This document shows, piece after piece, positions 15,635 through 23,857 of a stretch of 31,166 nt of DNA (the stretch's first letter is position 1; every line of letters begins with the position of its first letter). The stretch covers positions 1 through 31,166 of the forward strand of contig CAZIGW010000320.1 in the NCBI GenBank assembly GCA_964538565.1, written 5' to 3'. The notes below the pieces were generated by a model. The model had not been told where the DNA came from and did not search any database. It saw only the letters and a program-made list of their open reading frames with translations. The DNA is from CAYVBN01 sp964538565 (GTDB taxonomy: Bacteria; Pseudomonadota; Alphaproteobacteria; Rhizobiales; Xanthobacteraceae). The position numbers and the translations under genes are program-made.

Positions 15635-17056
15635 TCACGCCTCGGCGTAGGTGATGAGGCCCATGAAGCCCTCGTCCTGGTGGTCCTGCTGGTGGCAATG
15701 GAACAGAGTCGGTCCCGGATCGTCGGCGACGAACTGGATCTCCGCGGTGCTGAAGCGGGTCATGTTCAGCGTGTCCTTCAGCAATCCGGCGGTCGGCCTG
15801 GCGCCGATCTTGACAACCTCGAACGTATGTCGATGCAGGTGAACCGGATGCGTATCGCCGCTGTCGTTGGTCATGGCGATCCGATAGGTCTTCCCGCGCT
15901 GCACCGTGAACAGCGGATTGCTGTGTGGCCATGACTTTCCGTTGATGGTCCAGCGATTGTAACCGCCGCGGCCGCCGGGGACCTTCTGGAACACGAGCCG
16001 CAGCCGCTCATCGGGCTCGGACGTCGCGCCCGGCCGGCCGAACGCCGTGTAGTCCCAGCCGGCGCGCGGCGGCGCCGACCATTGCGGCTCTCCGCCGTGT
16101 CCGGCGTATTCGATGACGACGCCGAGGCCCTTCCGCCGCATCGTCTCGTCGATCTCGCCGAGAATCCATACACCCGGATGGTTCATCTCGACGATCACGT
16201 CCGCCCGTTCGGCGACGCCGAGGACGAGAACGTCGACCGTTTGTTGCGTCGGCACCGGATTTCCGTCGAGCGCCAGAACGGTGAAGCGATGGCCCGGAAG
16301 CGCCAGCCTCACCCCTTCGGTGGCACTCGCATTGAGCAGCCTGAACAGCACGCGCTGGCCTTCGCGCACCCGGATCGGTTCGCCGTGCCCGAGCATGCGA
16401 TCATTGAACGAAGCCGAGGCGTACATCACTTCGAGGCCGTTGTCCGGGGGCGGCCCCTTGCGGATGTCCTGCATGCTGACCCACGATCCCTCCCAGTGAT
16501 GCGCGGCGAGAAGGACTTCCTGATCGTAGCGCCCCGGGTCGTTCGTCGGCTCGACGATCAGAAAGCCGTACATGCCCGAATACATGCTGCGGGTGAGATC
16601 CGTCCCGGCGGTTGCGTGACTGTGGTACCAGCGCGTGCCTGTCGGACGCGGCGTGAACGTGTAGGTCCGGGCGTCGCCGCGCGGAATCATCGGCGAGCCC
16701 TCCTCCATGGCGCCGTCGGCGACCGACGGCACGATCAGCCCGTGCCAATGAACGATGTCATCGACGTCGGTGTCGTTGTGGATCTCGACGCTGACTTGCC
16801 GGCCTTCGCGCAGCCGCAGAACCGGGCCTGGAACGGAGCCGTTGTAGCCGAACGTCTTGATCACCTTGCCGGGCGCAAGCTCGAGCGAAACCGGGCCGAT
16901 GCGAAGCGTGTGGTCCGCCGCCGGCGATTGCGCGGGCGCGGGGCGGACGCCGGCGAACAGCGACAGCCCAGCGGCGCCGGCGCCGAGCAGAACCCGGCGT
17001 CGATCGGGCATTGCGCTGGACGCGGGGCGACGGGATGTCTCGTTCCGCACGGTCAT
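15635..17056 (-). CDS. Tat-exported multicopper oxidase (laccase-like)
   Basis: 473-residue periplasmic oxidase coupling one-electron substrate oxidation to reduction of O2 to water. It has a Tat-type leader, RRRVLLGAGAAGLSLFAG, ending at about APAQ. All four copper motifs are present: VHWHGL, RWYHSHA, HPVHLHRHTFEV and LFHCHQQDHQDEGFM. Counting ten residues from the Cys puts Phe at the type-1 axial position where many bacterial enzymes have Met, a state linked in laccases to higher redox potential. The start at 17056 follows GAGGAGCAGACA. The physiological substrate (phenols, metal ions) cannot be told. It is divergent from the acyl-CoA synthetase gene. Confidence 0.94.
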   Translation of the reverse strand: MTVRNETSRRPASSAMPDRRRVLLGAGAAGLSLFAGVRPAPAQSPAADHTLRIGPVSLELAPGKVIKTFGYNGSVPGPVLRLREGRQVSVEIHNDTDVDDIVHWHGLIVPSVADGAMEEGSPMIPRGDARTYTFTPRPTGTRWYHSHATAGTDLTRSMYSGMYGFLIVEPTNDPGRYDQEVLLAAHHWEGSWVSMQDIRKGPPPDNGLEVMYASASFNDRMLGHGEPIRVREGQRVLFRLLNASATEGVRLALPGHRFTVLALDGNPVPTQQTVDVLVLGVAERADVIVEMNHPGVWILGEIDETMRRKGLGVVIEYAGHGGEPQWSAPPRAGWDYTAFGRPGATSEPDERLRLVFQKVPGGRGGYNRWTINGKSWPHSNPLFTVQRGKTYRIAMTNDSGDTHPVHLHRHTFEVVKIGARPTAGLLKDTLNMTRFSTAEIQFVADDPGPTLFHCHQQDHQDEGFMGLITYAEA

Positions 17057-17330
17057 TGTCTGCTCCTCTGTGGAACGGCAGCCCCTCGCGACACGAGCCG
17101 ATCGAGCGTCGGATTGCCACCGGCAATTCTTCGCCTCGGCGCGCAGGCGCGCTGCGGCGCAGCCTATGAGCGGGCCGAGCACGCCGGCAAGACTTCGTTT
17201 GCGCATCACGGATATTCCCGGCGGACATGCGGCAAAACTTGGCCTCGGGGGCAACGATCGAGCGGGCCGGCGGTTGCATTTGTGACTGCGCCAGACAAGC
17301 ATCCGGTGGAACGCCGAGAGAAGGGCCTTC
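17057..17330. other. divergent intergenic region, oxidase / acyl-CoA synthetase
   Basis: 274 bp with no supported gene. It must hold promoters for both divergent genes. Visible structure: an inverted repeat ATTGCC-acc-GGCAAT at 17113-17127, and a GC-rich palindrome GCTGCGGCGCAGC near 17151-17163. The 3' end contains the GAGAAGG ribosome-binding site of the plus-strand gene. I find no TTGA-N6-TCAA box here. Confidence 0.45.
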
Positions 17331-20033
17331 ATGTCGACCTACCGACTCGACCGCCTGTTCGCGCCGAAATCCGTGGCCGTGGTGGGCGCCAGTCCGCGTG
17401 AGCGGTCGGTCGGCCGCGCGATCCTGAAGAACCTACTCGACGGCCAATTCACGGGCCCGATCGATCTCGTCAATCCGGAATATGACGAGATCGAAGGCGT
17501 GCGCGCCGTCAGAAATCTGCAGGATCTTCCCTCGCCGCCCGACCTCGTCGTCATCTCGGTGCCGCCGCCCGTCGTACCCGCGGTGATCGCGGAGGCGGCC
17601 GAAAAGGGCGTATGTTCGGCCATCATCATCACGGCCGGCCTCGGTCACGGCCCCGGATCGCTGGCCGAAACGATCGAGAAGACGGCGCACGCGTCGGGAT
17701 TGCGCCTCGTCGGGCCCAATTGCATTGGCATCATCGCACCCAGTGCCAAGCTCAACGCCAGCTTTGCCGCCCGCATGCCGCAGCCGGGCGATCTGGCATT
17801 GATCTCGCAATCGGGGGCGATCGCCGCCGGCCTGGTCGAATGGGCGGCGCAGCGCTCGGTCGGTTTCTCCGCGATCGCGTCGATCGGCGACCAGGTCGAT
17901 GTCGATCTTGGCGATCTCCTGGATTTTTTCGCCGTCGATCGCGCCACACGGGCGATCCTTCTTTATGTCGAATCCATCAAGAATGCGCGAAAATTCATGT
18001 CGGCGGCGCGCGCGGCGGCGCGCACCAAGCCGGTGGTGGTTGTCAAGTCGGGACGGCATGCGCAGGGAGCCAAGGCGGCCGCGACCCACACCGGCGCGCT
18101 TGCCGGCTCCGACATCGTCTACGACGCCGCGTTCCGTCGCGCCGGCCTGTTGCGCGTGCTCGATCTCGGCGAGCTGTTCGACGCGGCCGAGACTCTGGGA
18201 CGAGTCAAGACCTCCGCTGGAAATCGCCTCGCCATCCTGACGAACGGAGGCGGCGTCGGCGTGCTCGCCACGGACCGGCTGGTCGATCTCGGCGGTACCG
18301 TCGCGGGGCTCTCGCAGGCGACGCGCGCGCGCCTCGACGCCGCCATGCCGGCGACGTGGTCGAGATCCAACCCGGTCGACATCGTCGGCGATGCCGATGC
18401 CGCGCGCTACTCGACAGCGCTCGAGGCTTTGCTGGAAGACCGGGAAAACGATGCCGTCCTGGTCATGAATGTCCAGACGGCGCTCGCGTCCGCGACCGAT
18501 ACCGCGCGCGCCGTCGCCTCCACGGTGACGTCACATCGCAGTCGCGTCGTGCCGGCGAAGCCCGTTCTCGCCGTCTGGATCGCCGCGGACGACGTCGTAT
18601 CCAATATGTTCAAGCAGGCGCGCATTCCCAATTTTTCGACCGAGAGCGATGCGATCCAGGGTTTCATGCACCTCGTCCGGCATGACCAGGCGATCCGAAC
18701 TCTCATGGAGACGCCGCCCAGCCTGCCGCAGCATTTCGCTCCCGACGTGGCGACGGCCCGCAAGGTGGTCGAGGCCGTGATCGCCGAGGGGCGCCGCTGG
18801 CTCGATCCGCTGGAGATCGCGCGGTTGTTTCAGGCGTACGCCATCCCGATCGTGCCGGCCATGCTCGCGCGCGACGGCGAGGAAGCCGCCGCGGCGGCCG
18901 AACCGTTCCTGGCCGCCCGGAACGCCGTCGTCGTCAAGATTCTCTCCCGGGATATTACTCACAAATCCGATGTCGGCGGCGTCCGCCTGAACCTCACCGA
19001 CGCGGACGCGGTGCGCGAAGCCGCGACCGAGATCATCTCCAATGCAAGGACGGTACGCCCCGATGCGCGCATTGCCGGGGTCACCGTCCATCCGATGATC
19101 GTGCGGCCGAAGGCGCGCGAACTCATCGCCGGCATCGCCGACGATCCGACGTTCGGCCCGGTCGTTGCGTTCGGCCACGGCGGCACCGCAGTCGAGGTGA
19201 TCAACGACAAGGCGCTGGCGCTCCCGCCGCTCGACCTCCGGCTTGCGCATGAGCTCATCGCGCGCACGCGCGTATCGCGGCTGCTGCGCGCCTATCGGGA
19301 CGTTCCGGCCGCGAACATCGACGAGATCGCGCTCGTCCTGGTCAAGCTCGCGCAGCTCGTCGCCGACGTGCCCGAGATTCGCGAACTCGACATCAATCCC
19401 ATGCTGGCGGACGCGACCGAGGTGATCGCACTCGACGCGCGCGTCAGCGTCGCAGCCGTCGAGTTGGGCCCGGGCGACCGCAAGCATGCGCGCTTCGCCG
19501 TTCGTCCCTATCCGATCGAATGGGAGCGGCACCTGGTGTTCGGCGACGGCTGGCGCGTCTTCGTCCGCCCGGTGCGCCCGGAGGACGAACCCCTGTTTCA
19601 CGAGTTCTTCTCGAAGGTCACCGCGGAGGACCTGCGGCTGCGGTTCTTCGCGGCGGTCCGGGATTTCAGTCACGCCTTCATCGCCCGGTTGACGCAACTC
19701 GACTACGCGCGCGCGATGGCGTTCGTGGCATTTGAGGAGGCGACCGGCGAGATGCTCGGTGCGGTGCGCCTGCACGCCGATGCGAACTACGAAGCGGGAG
19801 AATACGCGATCCTGCTGCGGTCGGATCTCAAGGGCCGCGGGCTCGGCTGGAAGCTGATGGAGCTGATGATCGACTACGGACGCAGCGAAGGGCTCAAACG
19901 CATCGAGGGCCAGGTCCTGCGCGAGAACAGGACAATGCTGCAGATGTGTCGGGAGCTCGGCTTCACGATCGCCGATGATCCCGACGACGCCGACCTATGC
20001 GAGGTCCGTTTGTCGCTCGCGGGCGGGGCATGA
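17331..20033 (+). CDS. ADP-forming acyl-CoA synthetase fused to GNAT acetyltransferase (Pat/YfiQ-like)
   Basis: 900-residue fusion. The CoA-binding Rossmann domain begins MSTYRLDRLFAPKSVAVVGA. The succinyl-CoA-ligase-like region (~150-290) includes AATHTGALAGSD with His253 at the phospho-histidine position. The ATP-grasp domain (~490-700) has VVKILSRDITHKSDVGGV and FGHGGTAVEV. The GNAT domain (~725-895) has acetyl-CoA loop SDLKGRGLGWKL and ends LREN...MCRELGF. Enteric Pat lysine acetyltransferases share this layout but are reported to have lost the catalytic His; here it is kept, so both synthetase and acetyltransferase functions may be active. ATG 17331 follows GAGAAGG. A strong hairpin lies 14 bp after the stop. 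Confidence 0.93.
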   Translation: MSTYRLDRLFAPKSVAVVGASPRERSVGRAILKNLLDGQFTGPIDLVNPEYDEIEGVRAVRNLQDLPSPPDLVVISVPPPVVPAVIAEAAEKGVCSAIIITAGLGHGPGSLAETIEKTAHASGLRLVGPNCIGIIAPSAKLNASFAARMPQPGDLALISQSGAIAAGLVEWAAQRSVGFSAIASIGDQVDVDLGDLLDFFAVDRATRAILLYVESIKNARKFMSAARAAARTKPVVVVKSGRHAQGAKAAATHTGALAGSDIVYDAAFRRAGLLRVLDLGELFDAAETLGRVKTSAGNRLAILTNGGGVGVLATDRLVDLGGTVAGLSQATRARLDAAMPATWSRSNPVDIVGDADAARYSTALEALLEDRENDAVLVMNVQTALASATDTARAVASTVTSHRSRVVPAKPVLAVWIAADDVVSNMFKQARIPNFSTESDAIQGFMHLVRHDQAIRTLMETPPSLPQHFAPDVATARKVVEAVIAEGRRWLDPLEIARLFQAYAIPIVPAMLARDGEEAAAAAEPFLAARNAVVVKILSRDITHKSDVGGVRLNLTDADAVREAATEIISNARTVRPDARIAGVTVHPMIVRPKARELIAGIADDPTFGPVVAFGHGGTAVEVINDKALALPPLDLRLAHELIARTRVSRLLRAYRDVPAANIDEIALVLVKLAQLVADVPEIRELDINPMLADATEVIALDARVSVAAVELGPGDRKHARFAVRPYPIEWERHLVFGDGWRVFVRPVRPEDEPLFHEFFSKVTAEDLRLRFFAAVRDFSHAFIARLTQLDYARAMAFVAFEEATGEMLGAVRLHADANYEAGEYAILLRSDLKGRGLGWKLMELMIDYGRSEGLKRIEGQVLRENRTMLQMCRELGFTIADDPDDADLCEVRLSLAGGA

Positions 20034-20046
20034 GAGGATGAGAAAA

Positions 20047-20083
20047 AGGACAGGATCGGCCGGGGACGGGCCGATCCTGTTCT
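20047..20083 (-). terminator. intrinsic terminator for fixK, shared with convergent acyl-CoA synthetase
   Basis: A perfect 12-bp stem ACAGGATCGGCC (20050-20061) / GGCCGATCCTGT (20069-20080) with a 7-nt loop, extended by three further pairs. Read on the minus strand, the stem is followed by CCTTTTTCTC, giving a U-rich tail and a classic intrinsic terminator for the fixK transcript. On the plus strand it follows the synthetase stop but lacks a T-run. Confidence 0.78.
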
Positions 20084-20138
20084 GGGCGCCTGCTCGAAGG
20101 GGGGAGCGGCGTCCGCGGACGCCCGAGCCCGGGACGGC

Positions 20139-20822
20139 TCAGGCGTTGAGGCGGCTCAGGGCCTTGCGGTTGCGCAACACGATCCGGCGCGAGGCGGGCA
20201 ACGCGATAGCAGCCTGGGTCTCGAGCTGGGTCAGAGTGCGCGAAATCGTCTCGATGGTGAGGCCGAGATAATCCGCGATGTCCTGGCGCGACATCGGCAG
20301 ATCCACCGATTCGACGCTCGCCAGCCGCTCGGCCATCTCGAGCAGGAAACATGCTACCCGTTCCTGGGCGCTGCGGATCAGCAGCAGCGTGTGATTCTGC
20401 GCCCGTTGCAGCTCCCGCGCGGTGAACGTCCACAACTGGCGGGCGACATCGCCATCGCGATCGGCGAGCGCGACCAGGGCGCTGCGCTTGATGACGAGGA
20501 CGGTCGAGTCGCTGATCGCTTCGGCGGAGAAATTGTGTTCCTCGCCCACTTCCAGGCCGAACACGTCGCCCGGGAGATAGAAAGCCTCGATCTGCCGGCG
20601 GCCGTCACTGAGGATCTTGTAGGTGCGGACCGCTCCGCTCACAACCTTGTAGAGATAGTCGGCGGGCTCGTTCTCGCCGTAGATTTCCGAGTTGCGCGTG
20701 AAGGACATCGGCGCACCCATCATCTCCATCGACCCGACGAGATCGACCGCGCTCACTCGCTGAGGCTTCAATGTCGGCGCCTGCTTGACGGCGGCGATCT
20801 GTGCGGGGGACTTCGGCAGCAT
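20139..20822 (-). CDS. fixK: FixK-type Crp/Fnr family transcription regulator
   Basis: 227-residue DNA-binding regulator. It has a cyclic-nucleotide-fold sensor half (GAVRTYKILSDGRRQIEAFYLPGDVFGLEVG), a dimer helix (ALADRDGDVARQLWTFTARELQRAQ), and a winged HTH with MSRQDIADYLGLTIETISRTL. The E-x-x-S-R recognition pattern is that of FNR/FixK proteins, which bind TTGA-N6-TCAA. The N-terminal Fe-S cysteines of FNR are absent, so it should not sense oxygen itself. One Cys remains (ERVACFLLEM, residue 158). The start at 20822 is chosen because AAGGAG precedes it; the ATG at 20846 has no ribosome-binding site. It is divergent from fixL, which with fixJ presumably activates it in low oxygen. Confidence 0.93.
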   Translation of the reverse strand: MLPKSPAQIAAVKQAPTLKPQRVSAVDLVGSMEMMGAPMSFTRNSEIYGENEPADYLYKVVSGAVRTYKILSDGRRQIEAFYLPGDVFGLEVGEEHNFSAEAISDSTVLVIKRSALVALADRDGDVARQLWTFTARELQRAQNHTLLLIRSAQERVACFLLEMAERLASVESVDLPMSRQDIADYLGLTIETISRTLTQLETQAAIALPASRRIVLRNRKALSRLNA

Positions 20823-20998
20823 GGCTCCGCTCCTTCGTTCGTTCATGATGGAGAAATACGGGCCGTCCGCGGGTTCCGAAATTCAGATAATCTGCCTAAG
20901 GGGAGTCCCGTAAGGCGTGGCACGGAGCCATGCCATAGACTAGATAGCGGAAAGCCCGGCCCTTCCCGCCCCGAAGGGCCATGCCACGTTGAACGCCG
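20823..20998. promoter_or_regulatory. fixK-fixL divergent regulatory region
   Basis: 176 bp between the divergent starts of fixK and fixL. About 74-95 bp upstream of the fixK start is a compact cluster: CTAAGG at 20896-20901, the odd palindrome GGGAGTCCC at 20901-20909, and GTAAGG at 20910-20915. By position it could be the FixJ~P target driving fixK, although a reliable consensus match cannot be claimed. A 9-bp direct repeat GCCATGCCA occurs at 20927 and 20978. On the fixK strand ATTATC near 20885-20890 is a possible -10. Confidence 0.4.
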
Positions 20999-22543
20999 AT
21001 GACCGACCTCGTTCCCCGCACCCATGGCCCGGCAGGCGTCCCCGCCAAAGAATCGAGGCCTTGGCGCGCAACCCTGCGGTACCTCATCGCCCCGGCGGTG
21101 GTGGCGCTCGCGTTCGCGGGGCGCGCGGCGCTGACGCCTCTGATCGGTGACGATGCTCCGTTCCTGCTGTTCATCCCGGCGATCCTGGCTGCCGCCGGGT
21201 GGGGCGGGTTGGGTCCTTCGCTGCTGGCGACCGGCCTCAGCCTTCTCGTTGTGCCGCTGCTCCTCTCGGATTTTCCCACCTTCAATCGCGCCGAATTGGT
21301 GGACGGCATCACCTTCCTGGTGATCGCGGTCGGAGTGGCGGTGTGGGGAGCGCAGCTGGTGCGGACGCGCGACAAGGCAACCGAGAGCGCCCGCGACCTG
21401 ATGGCGACCACCGAAGACCTGCTGTCGCGCGAGGCGCATCTCCGGTCGATTCTCGAAACCGTTCCGGACGCGATGGTCGTCATCGACGATCGCGGAATCA
21501 TGCAGTCCTTCAGCTCGGCGGCCGAGCGGCTCTTCGGCTATGCGGCCGCCGAAGTGATCGGGCAGAACGTCAAGATCCTGATGCCCGAGCCCTACCGCGA
21601 AAATCACGACGGATACATCCAGCGCTATCTGCGCACCGGAGAGCGACGCATCATCGGAATCGGGCGCGTGGTGGTCGGCCTGCGGCGGGACGGCTCCACG
21701 TTTCCGATCGAACTGTCCGTCGGCGAAATGCGGTCGAACAATGCGCGATACTTCACGGGATTCATTCGCGACCTCACCGAGCGGCAGAAGACCGAGGCCC
21801 GCCTTCAGGAACTGCAGACGGAACTCGTCCACATTTCGCGCCTGACCGCGATGGGCGAGATGGCGTCAGCCCTGGCCCACGAGCTCAACCAGCCGCTGTC
21901 CGCCATCGCCAACTACCTCAAGGGGTCGCGACGCCTGCTGCAGGACAAGGCAGACGAGGCCTCGCGCATGGTGCGCGAAGCCATGGACAAGGCGGCTGAA
22001 CAGGCCTTGCGGGCCGGCCAGATCATCCGCCGGCTGCGCGACTTCGTCGCCCGGGGAGAGAGCGAGCGGCGGGTGGAGAGCGCCAAGAAGCTCGTCGAAG
22101 AGGCGAGCGCGCTCGCTCTCGTCGGCGCCAAGGAGCATGGCGTGCGCGTGCGGTTCGAATTCGATCCCGCGCGCGACCTGGTGCTGGCCGACAAGGTGCA
22201 GATTCAACAGGTCATGCTCAATCTGATCCGCAATGCGATCGACGCCATGGAGCAGTCCGAGCGCCGCGAGCTGACGGTGCGGGTGCAGCCCTCCGGAAGC
22301 GACGTGATCGAGATCTCGGTGTCCGACACCGGCTCGGGCATCGCCCCTGAGGTCGCCGCGCAGCTGTTCCAGCCGTTCATCACGACCAAGGCCAATGGTA
22401 TGGGTGTGGGCCTGTCGATCTCCCGCACGATCGTCGAGGCACACGGCGGCCAGATCTCGGTCGAGCCGAATCAGGGCGGGGGGACCGTCTTTCGATTTAC
22501 GCTCCGCAGCGTAACGCAGGAGGAACTTGGCGATGCCGTCTAG
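20999..22543 (+). CDS. fixL: FixL oxygen-sensing histidine kinase
   Basis: 514-residue membrane-bound sensor. Four hydrophobic segments (~25-120) form the membrane domain. A PAS domain follows (~140-265), with the FixL-specific haem-pocket stretch ILMPEPYRENHDGYIQRYL, in which His203 is the expected haem ligand, and the following RRIIGIGRVVVGLRRDG FG-loop region. The kinase core carries the H-box ALAHELNQPLSAI (His294 phosphorylation site), N-box MLNLIRNAIDAM, G1 DTGSGI and G2 GMGVGLSIS. Oxygen on the haem inhibits autophosphorylation in characterised FixL proteins. The start is ATG 20999 with a weak ribosome-binding site; an in-frame ATG at 20981 meets a stop at once. The 3' end overlaps fixJ by 11 bp. 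Confidence 0.96.
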   Translation: MTDLVPRTHGPAGVPAKESRPWRATLRYLIAPAVVALAFAGRAALTPLIGDDAPFLLFIPAILAAAGWGGLGPSLLATGLSLLVVPLLLSDFPTFNRAELVDGITFLVIAVGVAVWGAQLVRTRDKATESARDLMATTEDLLSREAHLRSILETVPDAMVVIDDRGIMQSFSSAAERLFGYAAAEVIGQNVKILMPEPYRENHDGYIQRYLRTGERRIIGIGRVVVGLRRDGSTFPIELSVGEMRSNNARYFTGFIRDLTERQKTEARLQELQTELVHISRLTAMGEMASALAHELNQPLSAIANYLKGSRRLLQDKADEASRMVREAMDKAAEQALRAGQIIRRLRDFVARGESERRVESAKKLVEEASALALVGAKEHGVRVRFEFDPARDLVLADKVQIQQVMLNLIRNAIDAMEQSERRELTVRVQPSGSDVIEISVSDTGSGIAPEVAAQLFQPFITTKANGMGVGLSISRTIVEAHGGQISVEPNQGGGTVFRFTLRSVTQEELGDAV

Positions 22544-23159
22544 CGGTCTGGTCCACGTCATCGACGACGATGAGGCGGTCCGACAGTCTCTGGAATTTCT
22601 TCTTCGCAGCGCGCAGATCGAGGTGCGAACCTACGAATCGGCGATGGCGTTTCTCGCCTCGCTGCCGAGCATCCAGTCCGGCTGCATCGTCACGGACGTG
22701 CGAATGCCGGAGATCAGCGGCATCGATCTGTTGCGGAAACTGCGGGAGCTCAACGTCGGACTGCCGGTCATCGTCATCACCGGCCACGGAGACGTGCAAC
22801 TCGCGGTCGAGGCGATGAAGATCGGCGCTGTCGATTTCCTCGAAAAGCCGTTCGACGACGAAGTCCTGCTGTCCGCCGTGAAAACGGCCCTTGCCGTCTC
22901 CGAGCGCAATGCGCCACGCGAAGCCGAGCGGGCCGAGATCCACGACCGCCTGGCGACGTTGTCCAATCGCGAGCGCGAGGTGCTCGAAGGGCTTGTCGGC
23001 GGCAAGCCGAACAAGATCATCGCGTTCGATCTCGGAATCAGCCCGCGAACCGTCGAGATCTACCGGGCGAACGTGATGACCAAGATGCAAGCCGCAAGCC
23101 TTTCTGAGCTCGTTCGGATGGCGCTGATCGCCGGAATCCTTGGCCGCGACATCGTCTGA
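22533..23159 (+). CDS. fixJ: FixJ response regulator
   Basis: 208-residue two-domain regulator and cognate partner of FixL. The receiver domain has the acidic pocket VIDDDEAV, phospho-acceptor Asp55 in VTDVRMPEISG, the signalling Thr in VIVITGHGD, and Lys in FLEKPFDD. A linker leads to a LuxR-type HTH (LSNREREVLEGLVGGKPNKI then SPRTVEIYRANVMTKMQA). Phosphorylated FixJ dimerises and activates fixK. ATG 22533 is fixed by AGGAGGAA at 22518-22525 (7 nt spacing); TTG at 22527 would be too close. The gene begins inside fixL, so the two proteins are translationally coupled. Confidence 0.96.
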   Translation: MPSSGLVHVIDDDEAVRQSLEFLLRSAQIEVRTYESAMAFLASLPSIQSGCIVTDVRMPEISGIDLLRKLRELNVGLPVIVITGHGDVQLAVEAMKIGAVDFLEKPFDDEVLLSAVKTALAVSERNAPREAERAEIHDRLATLSNREREVLEGLVGGKPNKIIAFDLGISPRTVEIYRANVMTKMQAASLSELVRMALIAGILGRDIV

Positions 23160-23177
23160 TTTCACCGGGATCGCCTG

Positions 23178-23191
23178 TTGAGTTAGGTCAA
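23178..23191 (+). promoter_or_regulatory. FixK/FNR box upstream of the receiver gene
   Basis: TTGAGTTAGGTCAA is an exact TTGA-N6-TCAA site, centred at 23184.5 and 75 bp before the receiver gene ATG. The usual class-II location (-41.5) predicts a transcription start near 23226, leaving a ~34-nt leader. Together with the fixK gene 2.4 kb away this suggests direct control of the receiver gene by FixK. Confidence 0.72.
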
Positions 23192-23259
23192 AGCGGCGTG
23201 CCGCGCCCTGTGGTTTGTTGTAGGCGCCACTGACATGGGCTCGTGGCGCGGCGGCCATC

Positions 23260-23655
23260 ATGAAGAACCACCACGAAATCGTTCCTGTGCAGTCGAACCC
23301 GACAATTCTGGTCATCGACGATGACCCGGCGGTTCGCAATTCACTCAAATTCTCGCTGGAGATCGACGGGTTTCCGGTCCGCGCCTATTCGAGCGCCGCC
23401 GAACTGCTGAGCGACGGCGAGCTGCCCGGCAGCGGTTGTCTGGTGATCGACTACAAATTGCCGGGCACGAACGGACTTGATCTGCTCGACGAACTGCGGC
23501 GCCGCCACGTGGACTTGCCAGCCATTCTGATCACGACCAATCCGAGCGCGAGCGTCCGCCGGCAGGCCGCCGTCGCCGGCGTTCCGATCATCGAAAAGCC
23601 GCTCCTGACCGAGACGCTGTTTCAAAGCATCCGCACGGCCCTGGCCATTGCCTGA
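23260..23655 (+). CDS. single-domain response regulator (receiver only)
   Basis: 131 residues: one receiver domain and no output domain. It has the acidic cluster LVIDDDPAV, probable phospho-Asp64 in LVIDYKLPGTNG, signalling Thr in ILITTNPSAS, and Lys113 in IIEKPLL. It resembles the rrp-type receiver genes found beside fixLJ-fixK in rhizobia and Rhodopseudomonas. It could act as a phosphate sink for FixL, a competitor of FixJ, or a connector to another kinase. The start at 23260 lacks a strong ribosome-binding site but no in-frame alternative exists close by. A FixK box precedes it and a hairpin overlaps its stop codon. Confidence 0.9.
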   Translation: MKNHHEIVPVQSNPTILVIDDDPAVRNSLKFSLEIDGFPVRAYSSAAELLSDGELPGSGCLVIDYKLPGTNGLDLLDELRRRHVDLPAILITTNPSASVRRQAAVAGVPIIEKPLLTETLFQSIRTALAIA

Positions 23656-23678
23656 TCGGGCGAACGATCGCCGATCGG
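23652..23678 (+). terminator. hairpin at the end of the fixLJ-receiver cluster
   Basis: GATCGGGCGA (23654-23663) pairs with TCGCCGATC (23668-23676) with one bulged G and an ACGA loop, and can extend by a U-G and a C-G pair. It begins within the receiver stop codon. No U-tract follows, so termination efficiency is uncertain. Confidence 0.4.
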
Positions 23679-23768
23679 AGCGCGGCGTCTGACGATTTCA
23701 CACCACGACACGTAGGCGTCGCAGCGTCGCATGGGCGCGGCGACAGCCGGTTGTCGGCAGCCCGTCCC

Positions 23769-23797
23769 TGGACACCTCCGACCGGCGCCGCTAGGCT
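23769..23797 (+). promoter_or_regulatory. candidate sigma-70 promoter for racemase-like gene
   Basis: TGGACA at 23769-23774, a 17-bp spacer, then TAGGCT at 23792-23797, in the 202-bp gap before the racemase-like gene. The -35 matches TTGACA at five of six bases and the -10 is a common alphaproteobacterial form. The predicted start near 23804 leaves a leader of about 54 nt before the TTG codon. Confidence 0.4.
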
Positions 23798-23857
23798 TTC
23801 CGGGCGCCGCCGAGGACGAAGGCGGACGTTGCGATCGAGCAGCGAGCGAGGTGGGCG

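Noticed and set aside
17151..17163. GC palindrome GCTGCGGCGCAGC as an operator
   Set aside because: Short GC palindromes are expected by chance at this base composition, and nothing else supports it.
20916..20936. possible sigma-54 promoter TGGCACG...ATGC in front of fixL
   Set aside because: The GG-to-GC spacing is 11 rather than the required 10 bases and the -12 element is poor.
22527..22532. TTG start for fixJ two codons upstream
   Set aside because: It lies one base from the Shine-Dalgarno AGGAGGAA; the ATG at 22533 has ideal spacing.
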